This document shows, in pieces, positions 17,469 through 24,671 of a stretch of DNA of 26,917 bases. A model generated the notes under the pieces. That model had not been told where the DNA came from. It saw only the letters and a program-made list of their open reading frames with translations, and made no database searches. Source of the stretch: Trichomonas tenax (lineage: Eukaryota > Parabasalia > Trichomonadida > Trichomonadidae); contig JALKBU010000716.1 in NCBI GenBank assembly GCA_023091735.1, forward strand, positions 1 through 26,917. Direction: 5' to 3'. Positions within the stretch are counted from its first letter, which is position 1; each line of letters starts with the position of its first letter. A program made the translations under genes and the position numbers.

Positions 17469-17987
17469 TTAGAGCTGGCCGCAGTCGGAGATGACGCACT
17501 GCTTGGATGTCTTGCCGTTCTGGCTGCCGACTCTCTCGAGAGCCTTAACAACCTCCATACCCTCGACGACCTCGCCGAAGACGCAGTGCTTGCCATCAAG
17601 CCATGGGCATGGAACGACTGTGATGAAGAACTGGGATCCGTTTGTGTTTGGACCAGCGTTAGCCATGGAGAGCATGCCTGGCTTTGTGTGCTTGCACTTG
17701 AAGTTCTCATCAGCGAACTTAGCGCCGTAGATGGACTCACCACCTGTGCCATTGCCAGCTGTGAAGTCACCACCCTGGATCATGAACTCTGGGATGATTC
17801 TGTGGAAGCCGCAGCCCTTGTAGTGGAGTGGCTTGCCAGAACGGCCCTTGCCCTTCTCACCTGTGCAGAGGGCACGGAAGTTCTCGGCTGTCTTTGGAAC
17901 GATGTCGCTGAAGAGCTCGAAGACAATACGGCCGGCTGGAGCACCGCCGATGGAGACATCGAAGAAGACGCGTGGACGCTCAGACAT
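17469..17987 (-). CDS. Cyclophilin, divergent-loop type peptidyl-prolyl isomerase
   Basis: A 172-residue single-domain cyclophilin A type protein (human CypA has 165). It catalyses cis-trans isomerisation of X-Pro bonds. Active-site residues are present: [13 protein letters not shown] (Arg63, Phe68, Met69, Gln71), Trp129 and His134. The insertion KGRSGKPLH (about 48-55), with Cys41, Cys169 and Glu84, reproduces the divergent-loop signature known from plant cytosolic cyclophilins, where the two cysteines can form a regulatory disulphide. There is no signal peptide, so it is cytosolic or nuclear. CCACTTTC about 10 nt before the ATG is a likely initiator variant; the stop is TAAA and codons are C-ending, so expression is high. 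Related T. vaginalis cyclophilins act on Myb transcription factors; which paralogue this is I cannot say. Confidence 0.95.
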   Translation of the reverse strand: MSERPRVFFDVSIGGAPAGRIVFELFSDIVPKTAENFRALCTGEKGKGRSGKPLHYKGCGFHRIIPEFMIQGGDFTAGNGTGGESIYGAKFADENFKCKHTKPGMLSMANAGPNTNGSQFFITVVPCPWLDGKHCVFGEVVEGMEVVKALERVGSQNGKTSKQCVISDCGQL

Positions 17988-19460
17988 AATTGAAAGTGGT
18001 CACATATTCACTTCACCACTTCATTTTACAATTTATTTCAAATAAATGGACCAGATGTGAAGTGATTCATTTATCTTAATTCTCTAAATTTAGATATAAC
18101 ATCAAAAGCTATTATTAAATTTTTGGTTAAAATGCAAAATAAAAAGGGCAAATAATAATAAGGTTATATTGTCTCATTTCAATTTTTTACGTGCTTATTT
18201 GGCGTCGAATTGTGAAATGATCGCATTTGAAGCATGTAAAACAGTTTTTATAAACTGTATTATTTACACGTCAAAATTATTTTTCTATAGAAAAATTGGC
18301 CTTTTTTTGTTGATTCTGTCGTTTTTCATATGATTTCACTCATTTTCTCTTAAAATTAACACAGTAGAATCATATATTTTGGTAAATAGATATGTTTTCA
18401 TTATTTAACGATTCTAAGTAATTCATTTTTATCAATGAAAAGTTTTGATTTGAACTCAATTCATTTCATTTGAGGCCAATATATAAAAGCATCTTCAAGA
18501 TATGGGATTTGATAACTATTACATCAATGAAAACGCCATAATTTCATGATTTTCGGTTGTCCAAAAATTTTTTCATCTTTCTTAACCGAAGTCAGTACTT
18601 ACACTACACTATGCAACTTAATTAGATAGACCATTACAGACAAGATCAAAAATACACGATTTTTATATATTTCAATCATGACACAAATATGCAATTTCTG
18701 GCTTAATGAATCAGAGCTAATTGAATTAGTGAGCAAACAAATCAAGATTTTTGCATTTTAAAGCGTTTTATCATATTTATCGCATCCACCGAAAATACTA
18801 GCAACAATGTATAAACTTCAATAACGACTTTCATTTGATACATGCTTCAAGCATGCATCATGAATTTATGCTTATATCAATAATACAAACAACTATTCGC
18901 ATCTTACATTCTTGTTATATATTACCTATAACTTTGTGTATTGATGAGCACTATAGTTTACTCGTAAAGTTAATAAATAAAAATCATATTATTATTTGGG
19001 GTTTTTCCTTATGTGGTACTTTAATGCTGTTGAAATGCTTGCTTGTAGTTGCATTTGAATGAAATATCGAAGCATTATTGCTTAATTTTAAAATGATTTC
19101 GAAATGTTGGGGTTTAAATTATCCCAAACTTTGGGGATTCAAGCAATTGACGTTTTCTGATCTCCCAATACACATCTTTCAGCAATAGTTCATCGATTTC
19201 ATTTGATTAAAATGAATTTATTTACATTGTCAAAAATATCATTTAGTTGACAAAAACATTCAGCTTCGTGAAACCCGTTCAATATAGAGAAATTTAGACT
19301 AATTTACCAGAATTTGTGTATTATTCCTCTGCATGATAAGTACATTTAAAGAAAATTAAGCTAAATATATAATTCTGACACGTAAAATCAAACATGTCAT
19401 GTAAGTCATAAAACGTGACACTACATCACATTAATTGATGTGATTGATTTAAAAAATAAA
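17988..19460. other. Long intergenic region between divergent genes
   Basis: 1.5 kb without a credible gene (18835-19062 has no supporting context). It holds the cyclophilin promoter on one side and that of the SAP-like gene on the other. A palindrome ACAGTTTTTATAAACTGT is at about 18241-18258, flanked by TGTAAAA and TTTACACGTCA. Just before the SAP-like gene come TGACACGTAAAA, ATGTCATGTAAG and AACGTGACAC (19377-19424), then TCACATTAA, a possible initiator about 34 nt before the ATG. Confidence 0.45.
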
Positions 19461-20333
19461 ATGGAAGAAGTTCTCGTTGTTGAGGAACTAAATTCTGCTC
19501 AAAAAGGGTCGCAGATGAATATTTCGCAGCTGCGAAGGATGCAGAAGGCCCAATTGATGAAAATGTTGAAAGATTTCAATGTTGTGGTCCCAGAGAATTC
19601 TACGAAGGAAACACTCATTAAAATGATTCTACAGAAGTCAGGATCCCCTTTTGTTGAGGCCAAATCTCAGAATATGATGATGAAACCTGAGAATCAAGAA
19701 GATGAAGATGATGGTAATTTTGAACCCGAAACGGTCAAACTAGAAAATACTGAACCTAATTTAGAGCTACTTGGCAAAAGAATTGACAAAATTGAACAAC
19801 CAGATAAAGAATCTAGTGAAATTGATGAGGAAGCTGTCCAGGATATATCAAACACCTCAAACGATGATCTCCCAGAAAAGATGCATCCAGAAGAACCGAA
19901 ATCAGATGAGAACAGACTTGAAGATCAAGATATCGAGCGATTCAACAAAACTCCTGAATTGACTCATCTCTTCTCATCATCTTCAACTGATTCCACACCA
20001 TCAGTCTCCTCTAAGTTGTCTGAATTCTCTTCTTTATCACCAACACCAGTGAAACCAGTCCAGTTGCAGAAAAACACACCATCAATGCTATCAGAACAAG
20101 GAAAGGAAGGATTATCAGCAGAAACAAACCATGGCAATCAAAGCGATTTCAAAGCACGGAAAACCATTTCAATAAGAATCATTGCTTTGATTTTTGGTGT
20201 TTTTCTCATAATTGCTTCCATTACAATCGTTGCCAGAGTTGCCTTGCTCCACTCCAATACTGAAATCACACCAAAAATCAAGCAAATGATACAACCAGTT
20301 AAAATGCTTGCTTCCAGGTTACTAAGGAAATAG
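19461..20333 (+). CDS. SAP/HeH-like protein with one C-terminal membrane segment
   Basis: A 290-residue protein from ATG 19461 (the frame runs upstream to a GTG at 19440, not used). About 20-58 form a helix-extended-helix pattern like SAP/HeH modules: QLRRMQKAQLMKMLKDFNVV, then the turn PENSTKETLIKMILQK. A long acidic, Ser/Pro-rich disordered region follows (65-230). A single hydrophobic helix lies near 240-262 (IIALIFGVFLIIASITIVA), with a basic tail of about 28 residues. An N-terminal HeH-type domain plus a distant C-terminal membrane helix is the layout of inner nuclear membrane proteins such as Heh1/Src1 and LEM2, though those have two membrane segments and a winged-helix domain absent here. 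A nuclear-envelope role is inference. Codon use is AT-rich, suggesting low expression. Confidence 0.75.
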   Translation: MEEVLVVEELNSAQKGSQMNISQLRRMQKAQLMKMLKDFNVVVPENSTKETLIKMILQKSGSPFVEAKSQNMMMKPENQEDEDDGNFEPETVKLENTEPNLELLGKRIDKIEQPDKESSEIDEEAVQDISNTSNDDLPEKMHPEEPKSDENRLEDQDIERFNKTPELTHLFSSSSTDSTPSVSSKLSEFSSLSPTPVKPVQLQKNTPSMLSEQGKEGLSAETNHGNQSDFKARKTISIRIIALIFGVFLIIASITIVARVALLHSNTEITPKIKQMIQPVKMLASRLLRK

Positions 20334-20534
20334 GGTCTTTCGTGCAATCACTCGGATTAAAACCATTTCTTCTAAATTTAAAAATAATTTTACACGTCAA
20401 ACCACAATTTACATATCAGAAATAATGGAAATCAAAAGGTAATCTTTCCTATACTTTATATATGTGGAAGTATATATTAAAACTCTAAAATTAAAAGAAA
20501 AATGACTTCGCAACCTTGAGAGAGTGAAGACAGG
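20334..20534. other. Spacer with 3' flank of U2
   Basis: No gene. It contains TTTTACACGTCA (about 20389) and TTTACATATCA (about 20408), members of the recurring motif family, and on the minus strand a T-rich run after the U2 gene that could help termination. Confidence 0.4.
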
Positions 20535-20675
20535 GAGCAAAGTCCGCAGGCTAGACATGCTAGCCTGCGGGATAATAAATTAGTATGAACAGGGTAGCCT
20601 GGCACATACCAGGCGAACCGCTGTCAAGCGATTCAGAACAGATACTACACTTATTCAGAGCGAATCGCCCTGAGT
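20535..20675 (-). ncRNA. U2: U2 spliceosomal snRNA
   Basis: Read on the minus strand, AAGTGTAGTATCTGTTCT (about 20652-20635) is the invariant U2 segment; its GTAGTA pairs with the intron branch site, which in trichomonads is the strict ACTAAC. Before it is stem-loop I (AGGGCGATTCGCTCT, 20671-20657). After it come a 6-bp hairpin GCCTGG/CCAGGC (20614-20597), an Sm-like site TAATTTATTA (about 20582-20573), and a terminal stem-loop CCGCAGGCTAG/CTAGCCTGCGG (20570-20544) as stem IV. The approximate length of 140 nt is plausible for a reduced protist U2. The exact ends are not visible and are set by structure. Trichomonad snRNAs are reported to lack a cap. Its presence implies active splicing, although no intron is seen in this window. 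Confidence 0.93.
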
Positions 20676-20976
20676 GCAAACTTTTATTCTGTTTTTATTC
20701 GTTACGTTCAAAAAAGTGTACTAAAATTCATGTGTCAAATTCTACAATTTCTCTCAATTTATAGAATTATCACCAAAACAAAATCATCCCATAAATCTTT
20801 GCACGCAACCATCACTCACACTCTATATTATATCCATCAAATATCCATCCGACGAATCCATATTATATATCTAATTTTAATCGAATCAATGATAAATTTC
20901 TGTGAATAGATTAGAGTTGATCTTTTCTTCTCATGAGAAAATGATTTGTATTGGTTATAAGAAATATAACAATAAT
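20676..20976. other. U2 upstream region and H2B 3' flank
   Basis: No protein gene. On the minus strand GAACGTAACGAATAAAA lies about 20-40 nt upstream of the U2 5' end and may be part of its promoter; no consensus is assigned. Confidence 0.4.
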
Positions 20977-21366
20977 TTACTCAGCATTGAACTTGGCGAC
21001 GGCCTTGCCACCTTCAGAGACGGCGTGCTTAGCGAGATCGCCTGGGAGAACGAGTCTGACGGCTGTCTGGACTTCGCGGGAACCAAGAGTGTTACGTTCA
21101 TTCATATCGACGAGACGAGCGCCCTCCTGAGCGATTCTCTCGAAGATATCTGTAACGAAGGAGTTCATGACCATCATAGCCTTGTTGGAGATACCGATAT
21201 CTGGGTGGACCTGCTTGAGAACCTTGAAGATGTAGGATGAGAATGTTTCAGCGCGCTTCTTGTGGCGGAGCTTCTTATCCTGCTTGGCAGCGTTTGCGGC
21301 ATCGACGCCCTCGACGGCTGGCTTCTTCTCTGTTGGTGTCTTAGATGCTGGCTTCTTGGAAGACAT
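20977..21366 (-). CDS. H2B: Histone H2B
   Basis: A 129-residue core histone. The basic tail is Lys/Pro/Ala-rich ([20 protein letters not shown]); the fold starts at [20 protein letters not shown] and includes [49 protein letters not shown] and [10 protein letters not shown], all diagnostic of H2B. It is divergently paired with H2A across a 166-bp promoter, the usual arrangement of trichomonad histone genes. The initiator TCATTATT has its A at 21376, 10 nt before the ATG. The stop is TAAA. Multiple copies are expected in the genome. Confidence 0.97.
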   Translation of the reverse strand: MSSKKPASKTPTEKKPAVEGVDAANAAKQDKKLRHKKRAETFSSYIFKVLKQVHPDIGISNKAMMVMNSFVTDIFERIAQEGARLVDMNERNTLGSREVQTAVRLVLPGDLAKHAVSEGGKAVAKFNAE

Positions 21367-21532
21367 TCTAAATAATGATTTATCGTTTTCCCGCCATAAT
21401 TTGGTTTCAGTTGATCAAATTTCATAGGGTGCAAAGTGGCATTTTTCATTTTTTTTGAAATCGCCACTTTGCACCCCATGTTTTTCTGAATCATAAATGG
21501 CGGGATAAAAATGAGTTCATTATTTCTAAGCA
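21367..21532. promoter_or_regulatory. Bidirectional histone H2B/H2A promoter
   Basis: It is symmetric at three levels. First, each gene has a TCATTATTT initiator (A at 21376 minus, A at 21519 plus). Second, each has ATGGCGGGA 10-20 nt upstream (21386-21397 minus, 21497-21506 plus), resembling the E2F-type core GGCGGGAA. Third, the centre holds an inverted repeat GGGTGCAAAGTGGC (21427-21440) / GCCACTTTGCACCC (21463-21476), identical over 14 bases and 17 of 18 when extended. A symmetric promoter would give balanced H2A/H2B transcription. The E2F likeness is inference. Confidence 0.8.
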
Positions 21533-21952
21533 ATGCCAGCTAAGAAGGGTGTTAAGAAGACAGCAACAAAGACAGCCGTCGATGGTGAACGCCAGCATCC
21601 AAAGACACGTTCATCCCGTGCCGGCCTTCAGTTCCCAGTCGGTCGTCTCCACAGATTCCTCCGTGAGGGCCGTTATGGTGAGCGTGTTGGTGCAGGTGCT
21701 CCAGTCTTCATGGCCGCTGTTTTAGAATATCTTACAGTCGAAGTTCTCGAACTTGCAGGTAATGCCGCTCGTGATAACAAGAAGACACGTATCTCCCCAC
21801 GTCACATCATGCTCGCTGTCCGTAACGATGAAGAATTGAACCAGCTTCTTTCAAACATCACAATCGCCTCCGCTGGTGTCGTTCCACACATCCACAAGGT
21901 CCTCCTCGGCAATCCAAAGAAGGGCAAGGATGCCTCCCAGACACAGGAGTAA
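21533..21952 (+). CDS. H2A: Histone H2A (C-terminal ASQTQE)
   Basis: A 139-residue core histone: [40 protein letters not shown], the helix [20 protein letters not shown] and [18 protein letters not shown] are all canonical, and the acidic-patch residues are kept. The tail ends KDASQTQE: an SQ and a TQ site lie near the end, recalling but not matching the H2A.X motif SQ(E/D)-hydrophobic. The initiator A at 21519 is 14 nt upstream of the ATG. Codons are C-ending, the stop is TAAA. Paired with H2B. Confidence 0.97.
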   Translation: MPAKKGVKKTATKTAVDGERQHPKTRSSRAGLQFPVGRLHRFLREGRYGERVGAGAPVFMAAVLEYLTVEVLELAGNAARDNKKTRISPRHIMLAVRNDEELNQLLSNITIASAGVVPHIHKVLLGNPKKGKDASQTQE

Positions 21953-22528
21953 ATTTGTTTTATATTTACGTAATTTGCAATATTTTAACTTTGGTTCGTT
22001 GTATTTTCTATGAACTTTAGGGATGCTTAAGCCTACCTACACTTTGTTATATCCAATTCATCGAAATTGTAAAAATCAATATTAATTTGGTAAATTGAAC
22101 TTGTTTTTTTGATGCAAATCGATAGATATCACGCAGGCGGATTGAAGCAATATCACTTTATTAATTTGTTCAAAAAAGATGTTATATCTTGTTGCACATT
22201 AAGTATGTGCATATCATACTTAGGAACAATATGCGGACACTTATTAATTACACAATATATGAAGAATTATATCTTATTGCAGTATAGATAATGTTTTTTG
22301 TAAATCAAATATCTCTAATTAATATCATACCAATCACCAACAATATACACGCAAAGGTTATTGACACCGTGAACCTATCAACAGCATTCAGAAGCATGAA
22401 TCAAGGTTCAAACATCAAGAAAAAGATTTCATGTCATAAAATACATTTTACATGTCATATTGTCAGACATAAATTTACATGACAAAATCAGGTATGACCA
22501 AGTGCGGTTAGAACAGCCACTTATTTTG
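21953..22528. other. Intergenic region upstream of alpha-NAC
   Basis: No credible gene; the short ORFs at 22109-22482 lack support. Close to the alpha-NAC gene come CATGTCATAAAA, TTTTACATGTCATATTG and TTTACATGACAAAA (22430-22487), three copies of the TGACATGTAAA-type motif. CCACTTATT at 22517-22525 is a likely initiator variant, 10 nt before the ATG, the same CCACTT form as at the cyclophilin gene. Confidence 0.5.
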
Positions 22529-23014
22529 ATGTCTGCTGAAGAAGTCAAGGCCGAAACCCCAGTCGAGGAGAAGAAGGAAGAAATCCCAGCCAAGCCAGCC
22601 CGCAAGATCAACCGCGCTGAGAAGAAGATGCGTGAGGCACTCCTCAAGCACAACCTCAAGGAGCTCGAGAACGTCACAACAGTCACAATGCGCGCCGGCT
22701 CGCAGATGGTCTTCTCCTTCTCCCAGCCAGACGTTTACTACATCGATAACGTCTACATCGTCTTCGGCGAGAACAACAAATCCGATGCTGCTTCCGCTGC
22801 TTCCCAGTCCATCTCCAACACAGCTGCTGCTGCCGAACCAGCTCCAGTCGTCGTTGCTGAAGATGAGGAGGAGGCTCCAGATGCTACAGGCATTGATGAG
22901 AACGATATCAAGATGGTCATGCAGCAAGCCAACGTTTCCCGCGCTAAGGCTATCAAGGCTCTCCGTGACAACAACAACGATATGGTCACAGCCGTCATGA
23001 ACCTCACAGTTTAA
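22529..23014 (+). CDS. NACA: Nascent polypeptide-associated complex, alpha subunit
   Basis: A 161-residue ribosome-associated chaperone subunit that, with beta-NAC, shields nascent chains and limits wrong targeting by SRP. The frame is open from 22460, but ATG 22529, 10 nt after the initiator-like CCACTTATT, is the real start. The NAC domain covers about 25-85, with the ribosome-contact segment RAEKKMREALLKHNLKELEN and the core MVFSFSQPDVYYIDNVYIVF. A disordered Ala/Glu linker (EDEEEAPDATG) follows, then the C-terminal UBA domain IDENDIKMVMQQANVSRAKA. The domain order and length are normal, somewhat shorter than the human protein. Stop TAAA, C-ending codons. Confidence 0.95.
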   Translation: MSAEEVKAETPVEEKKEEIPAKPARKINRAEKKMREALLKHNLKELENVTTVTMRAGSQMVFSFSQPDVYYIDNVYIVFGENNKSDAASAASQSISNTAAAAEPAPVVVAEDEEEAPDATGIDENDIKMVMQQANVSRAKAIKALRDNNNDMVTAVMNLTV

Positions 23015-23500
23015 ATAAATTAACAGAATATCGTCTCTGTTAACTAATATTTTCTTCTTTTTTCTTCTTTTTTTAACATGTTTTTAATTATGGCCGTTCA
23101 ATTTCGTTTTATATAATATTTTTGTTCATATCATAGATTAGAGCCATAAATGATTTGGAAACAGTTCATAAATGCTTTAGAAACAGTTCATAAATGACAT
23201 GAAATGAATATTTTCATGTAGAAAATCGACAAAAAACAATTCTGGAAAATAGTTGTATAGTCTCGACACTGGTCACTGTTTATGTAAAAAATAAAAAATA
23301 ACTTGTTTCCCACTATAAATGACTAAATCATAATAATATTACTGAAAAAATATATTTAGGTGAGATCTCACCTGAAAACTCACCTAGTATTTTAGACGAG
23401 GATTGCATGCAATCCCGGGCTCTTTGAGCCTTGGAAATCATAAAATTTTATATTTATTGTTTTTTTTTTAAAAAATAAGTTAATTTTTATTTTAATATAA
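23015..23500. other. Intergenic region with clustered perfect palindromes
   Basis: Between 23358 and 23430 lie AGGTGAGATCTCACCT (16 bp perfect, 23358-23373), an extra CTCACCTA (about 23380-23387) that can pair with the first arm, GGATTGCATGCAATCC (16 bp perfect, 23400-23415) and GGCTCTTTGAGCC (23418-23430). A T/A tract follows at about 23460. The cluster could be an unrecognised structured RNA, a control region for the gene at 23501, or the end of an element. Near 23160-23190, CAGTTCATAAATG is repeated. Confidence 0.5.
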
Positions 23501-24004
23501 ATGATCGCAAAATTCGATCGGTCGAGTGACCTCAGCTGCGCTAACACCTCCGAAAACATAATTTCGAATTCATTTGTAGCTGGAAGTTTAGCACTCAATC
23601 CAATAGTTATGACAATGCAGACGTACCAATACGTCAATAAAACATTTTCATTCGACAGAGAGATTGAACTTATCAAAAACGATTTACTAAGAAGTGAACT
23701 CAAAACTTATGCACAAAATACTAAAAATGAACAATTCCTTTATGAGATTCAGGATATAGTAGACTCACTTCCAAAATTACCTGAAATACATCAACATAAA
23801 TTAGTAATCCCCGAATTTAATGAAATAAATGTTGAAAAAGTTGATTCTGCGGAAATTAAGAAATTTATTCGAAAAGTTAATTATGAATTCCTAGGATATC
23901 ATTGTAATCATAAAGTTATGGATAAAGATTGTGATATGATTTATAAAAACATGTCTGACTTATATAAATTTGATGATTATAAGAAATATGTTCAATTCCT
24001 CTAA
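23501..24004 (+). CDS. Hypothetical protein, 167 residues, abutting the element
   Basis: A complete ORF with ATG 23501 and TAA 24002-24004, 13 bp from the terminus of the right-hand element. The sequence is AT-rich with normal protein composition: a possible short hydrophobic segment (SFVAGSLALNPIVMTM, about 28-43), then charged helices and a Cys/His/Asp-rich end (FLGYHCNHKVMDKDCDMIYK). I recognise no family. No TCAYTW initiator is visible close to the ATG. It could be a host gene, or a gene of an older element whose end was hit by the present one; the lack of the element's 3' module after its stop argues mildly for host. Confidence 0.6.
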   Translation: MIAKFDRSSDLSCANTSENIISNSFVAGSLALNPIVMTMQTYQYVNKTFSFDREIELIKNDLLRSELKTYAQNTKNEQFLYEIQDIVDSLPKLPEIHQHKLVIPEFNEINVEKVDSAEIKKFIRKVNYEFLGYHCNHKVMDKDCDMIYKNMSDLYKFDDYKKYVQFL

Positions 24005-24017
24005 AATATTGCCCATT

Positions 24018-24134
24018 AGTTAGTAATAAGATGTTCGCACCATCCACGACTACGCCGTGTCTGCTGCGAACATCTTTTTAAGTAATTACTGAAAACACAA
24101 ATTATAAAAACAATAATTTATTAATATTAATATT
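24018..24134. repeat. Outer terminus: AGTTAGTAATAAG, hairpin and truncated long leader
   Basis: The hairpin at 24029-24075 is nearly the reverse complement of that at 921-967. It is followed by TTTTAAGTAATTACTGAAAACA and AT-rich sequence shared with the leaders at 1560-1616 and 455-512, up to TTAATATT at 24134. There the match stops and a new terminus begins, so this leader is interrupted. Confidence 0.75.
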
Positions 24135-24336
24135 AGTTAGTAATTATATGTTCGCACCATCCACGACTGCGCCGTGGCTGTTGCGAACATATATTTAAAT
24201 ATATTTACAGAATTAGTTTTACAAGTTAGGTCCCCCCATATAGAAAATAAATTTTTGAATTACTTACAAAATTAACGTTAATTTTATTTTGGAATTCCTG
24301 ACTTTATAAAATGTATTCAGTTTTGAAAATAATTTA
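24135..24336. repeat. Inner terminus: AGTTAGTAATTATATG, hairpin and short leader
   Basis: The hairpin at 24146-24192 has perfect outer arms ATATGTTCGCA / TGCGAACATAT. The outermost bases differ from the other hairpins (ATA against AGA), with both arms changed together. It continues with TTTAAATATATTTAC (the short leader, as at 901-920), AGGTCCCCCCATATA and the AAAATTAACGTTAATTTT palindrome at 24268-24285. Confidence 0.75.
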
Positions 24337-24670
24337 TGACTAACTAACTAACTAAAAAAAGAAAGCGAAAGGAATTTATGAAGTCAGAAATTTGAAAAAT
24401 AATTTTAGTGGTTATGAGAGAAATTTATTCAATTTTTGAAAAAAATAATTTATGACAAACTAACTAACTAACTAAAAAAAGAAAGCGAAAGGAATTTATG
24501 AAGTCAGAAATTTGAAAAATAATTTTAGTGGTTATGAGAGAAATGTATTTAGAAATTAGAAAAAAATAATTTATGACTAACTAACTAACTAAAAAAAGAA
24601 AGCGAAAGGAAATGAGGGTAAGGAAATTTTGAAAAATAATTTTAGTGGTTATGAGAGAAATTTATTTGGA
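24330..24670. repeat. Three tandem 3' modules of 116-121 bp
   Basis: TATGAC starts the units at 24335, 24451 and 24572. Each has TAACTAACTAACT, AAAGAAAGCGAAAGG, then usually AATTTATGAAGTCAGAAATT and GTGGTTATGAGAGAAAT. The last unit abuts the stop codon of the tail-collar gene. The last one carries AAATGAGGGTAAGG instead, exactly as in the first modules on the left after each gene's stop, so two sub-types of the module exist. Confidence 0.85.
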
Positions 24671-24671
24671 T

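Noticed and set aside
17231..17773. 180-residue minus-strand ORF overlapping cyclophilin
   Set aside because: It is an alternative-frame shadow of the cyclophilin gene with Ser-rich composition that runs into the AT-rich 3' flank.
20520..20680. RNase P RNA on the plus strand (GAGCAAAGTCC, GAACAGG and AGAACA resemble its conserved boxes)
   Set aside because: The reverse strand contains the invariant U2 segment GTGTAGTATCTGTTCT with stem I, an Sm-like site and a terminal stem in the right order. The plus-strand boxes do not form a P4 helix.
22460..22528. N-terminal extension of alpha-NAC
   Set aside because: It lies upstream of the CCACTTATT initiator and contains the TTTACATGACA motif; the family starts near ATG 22529.
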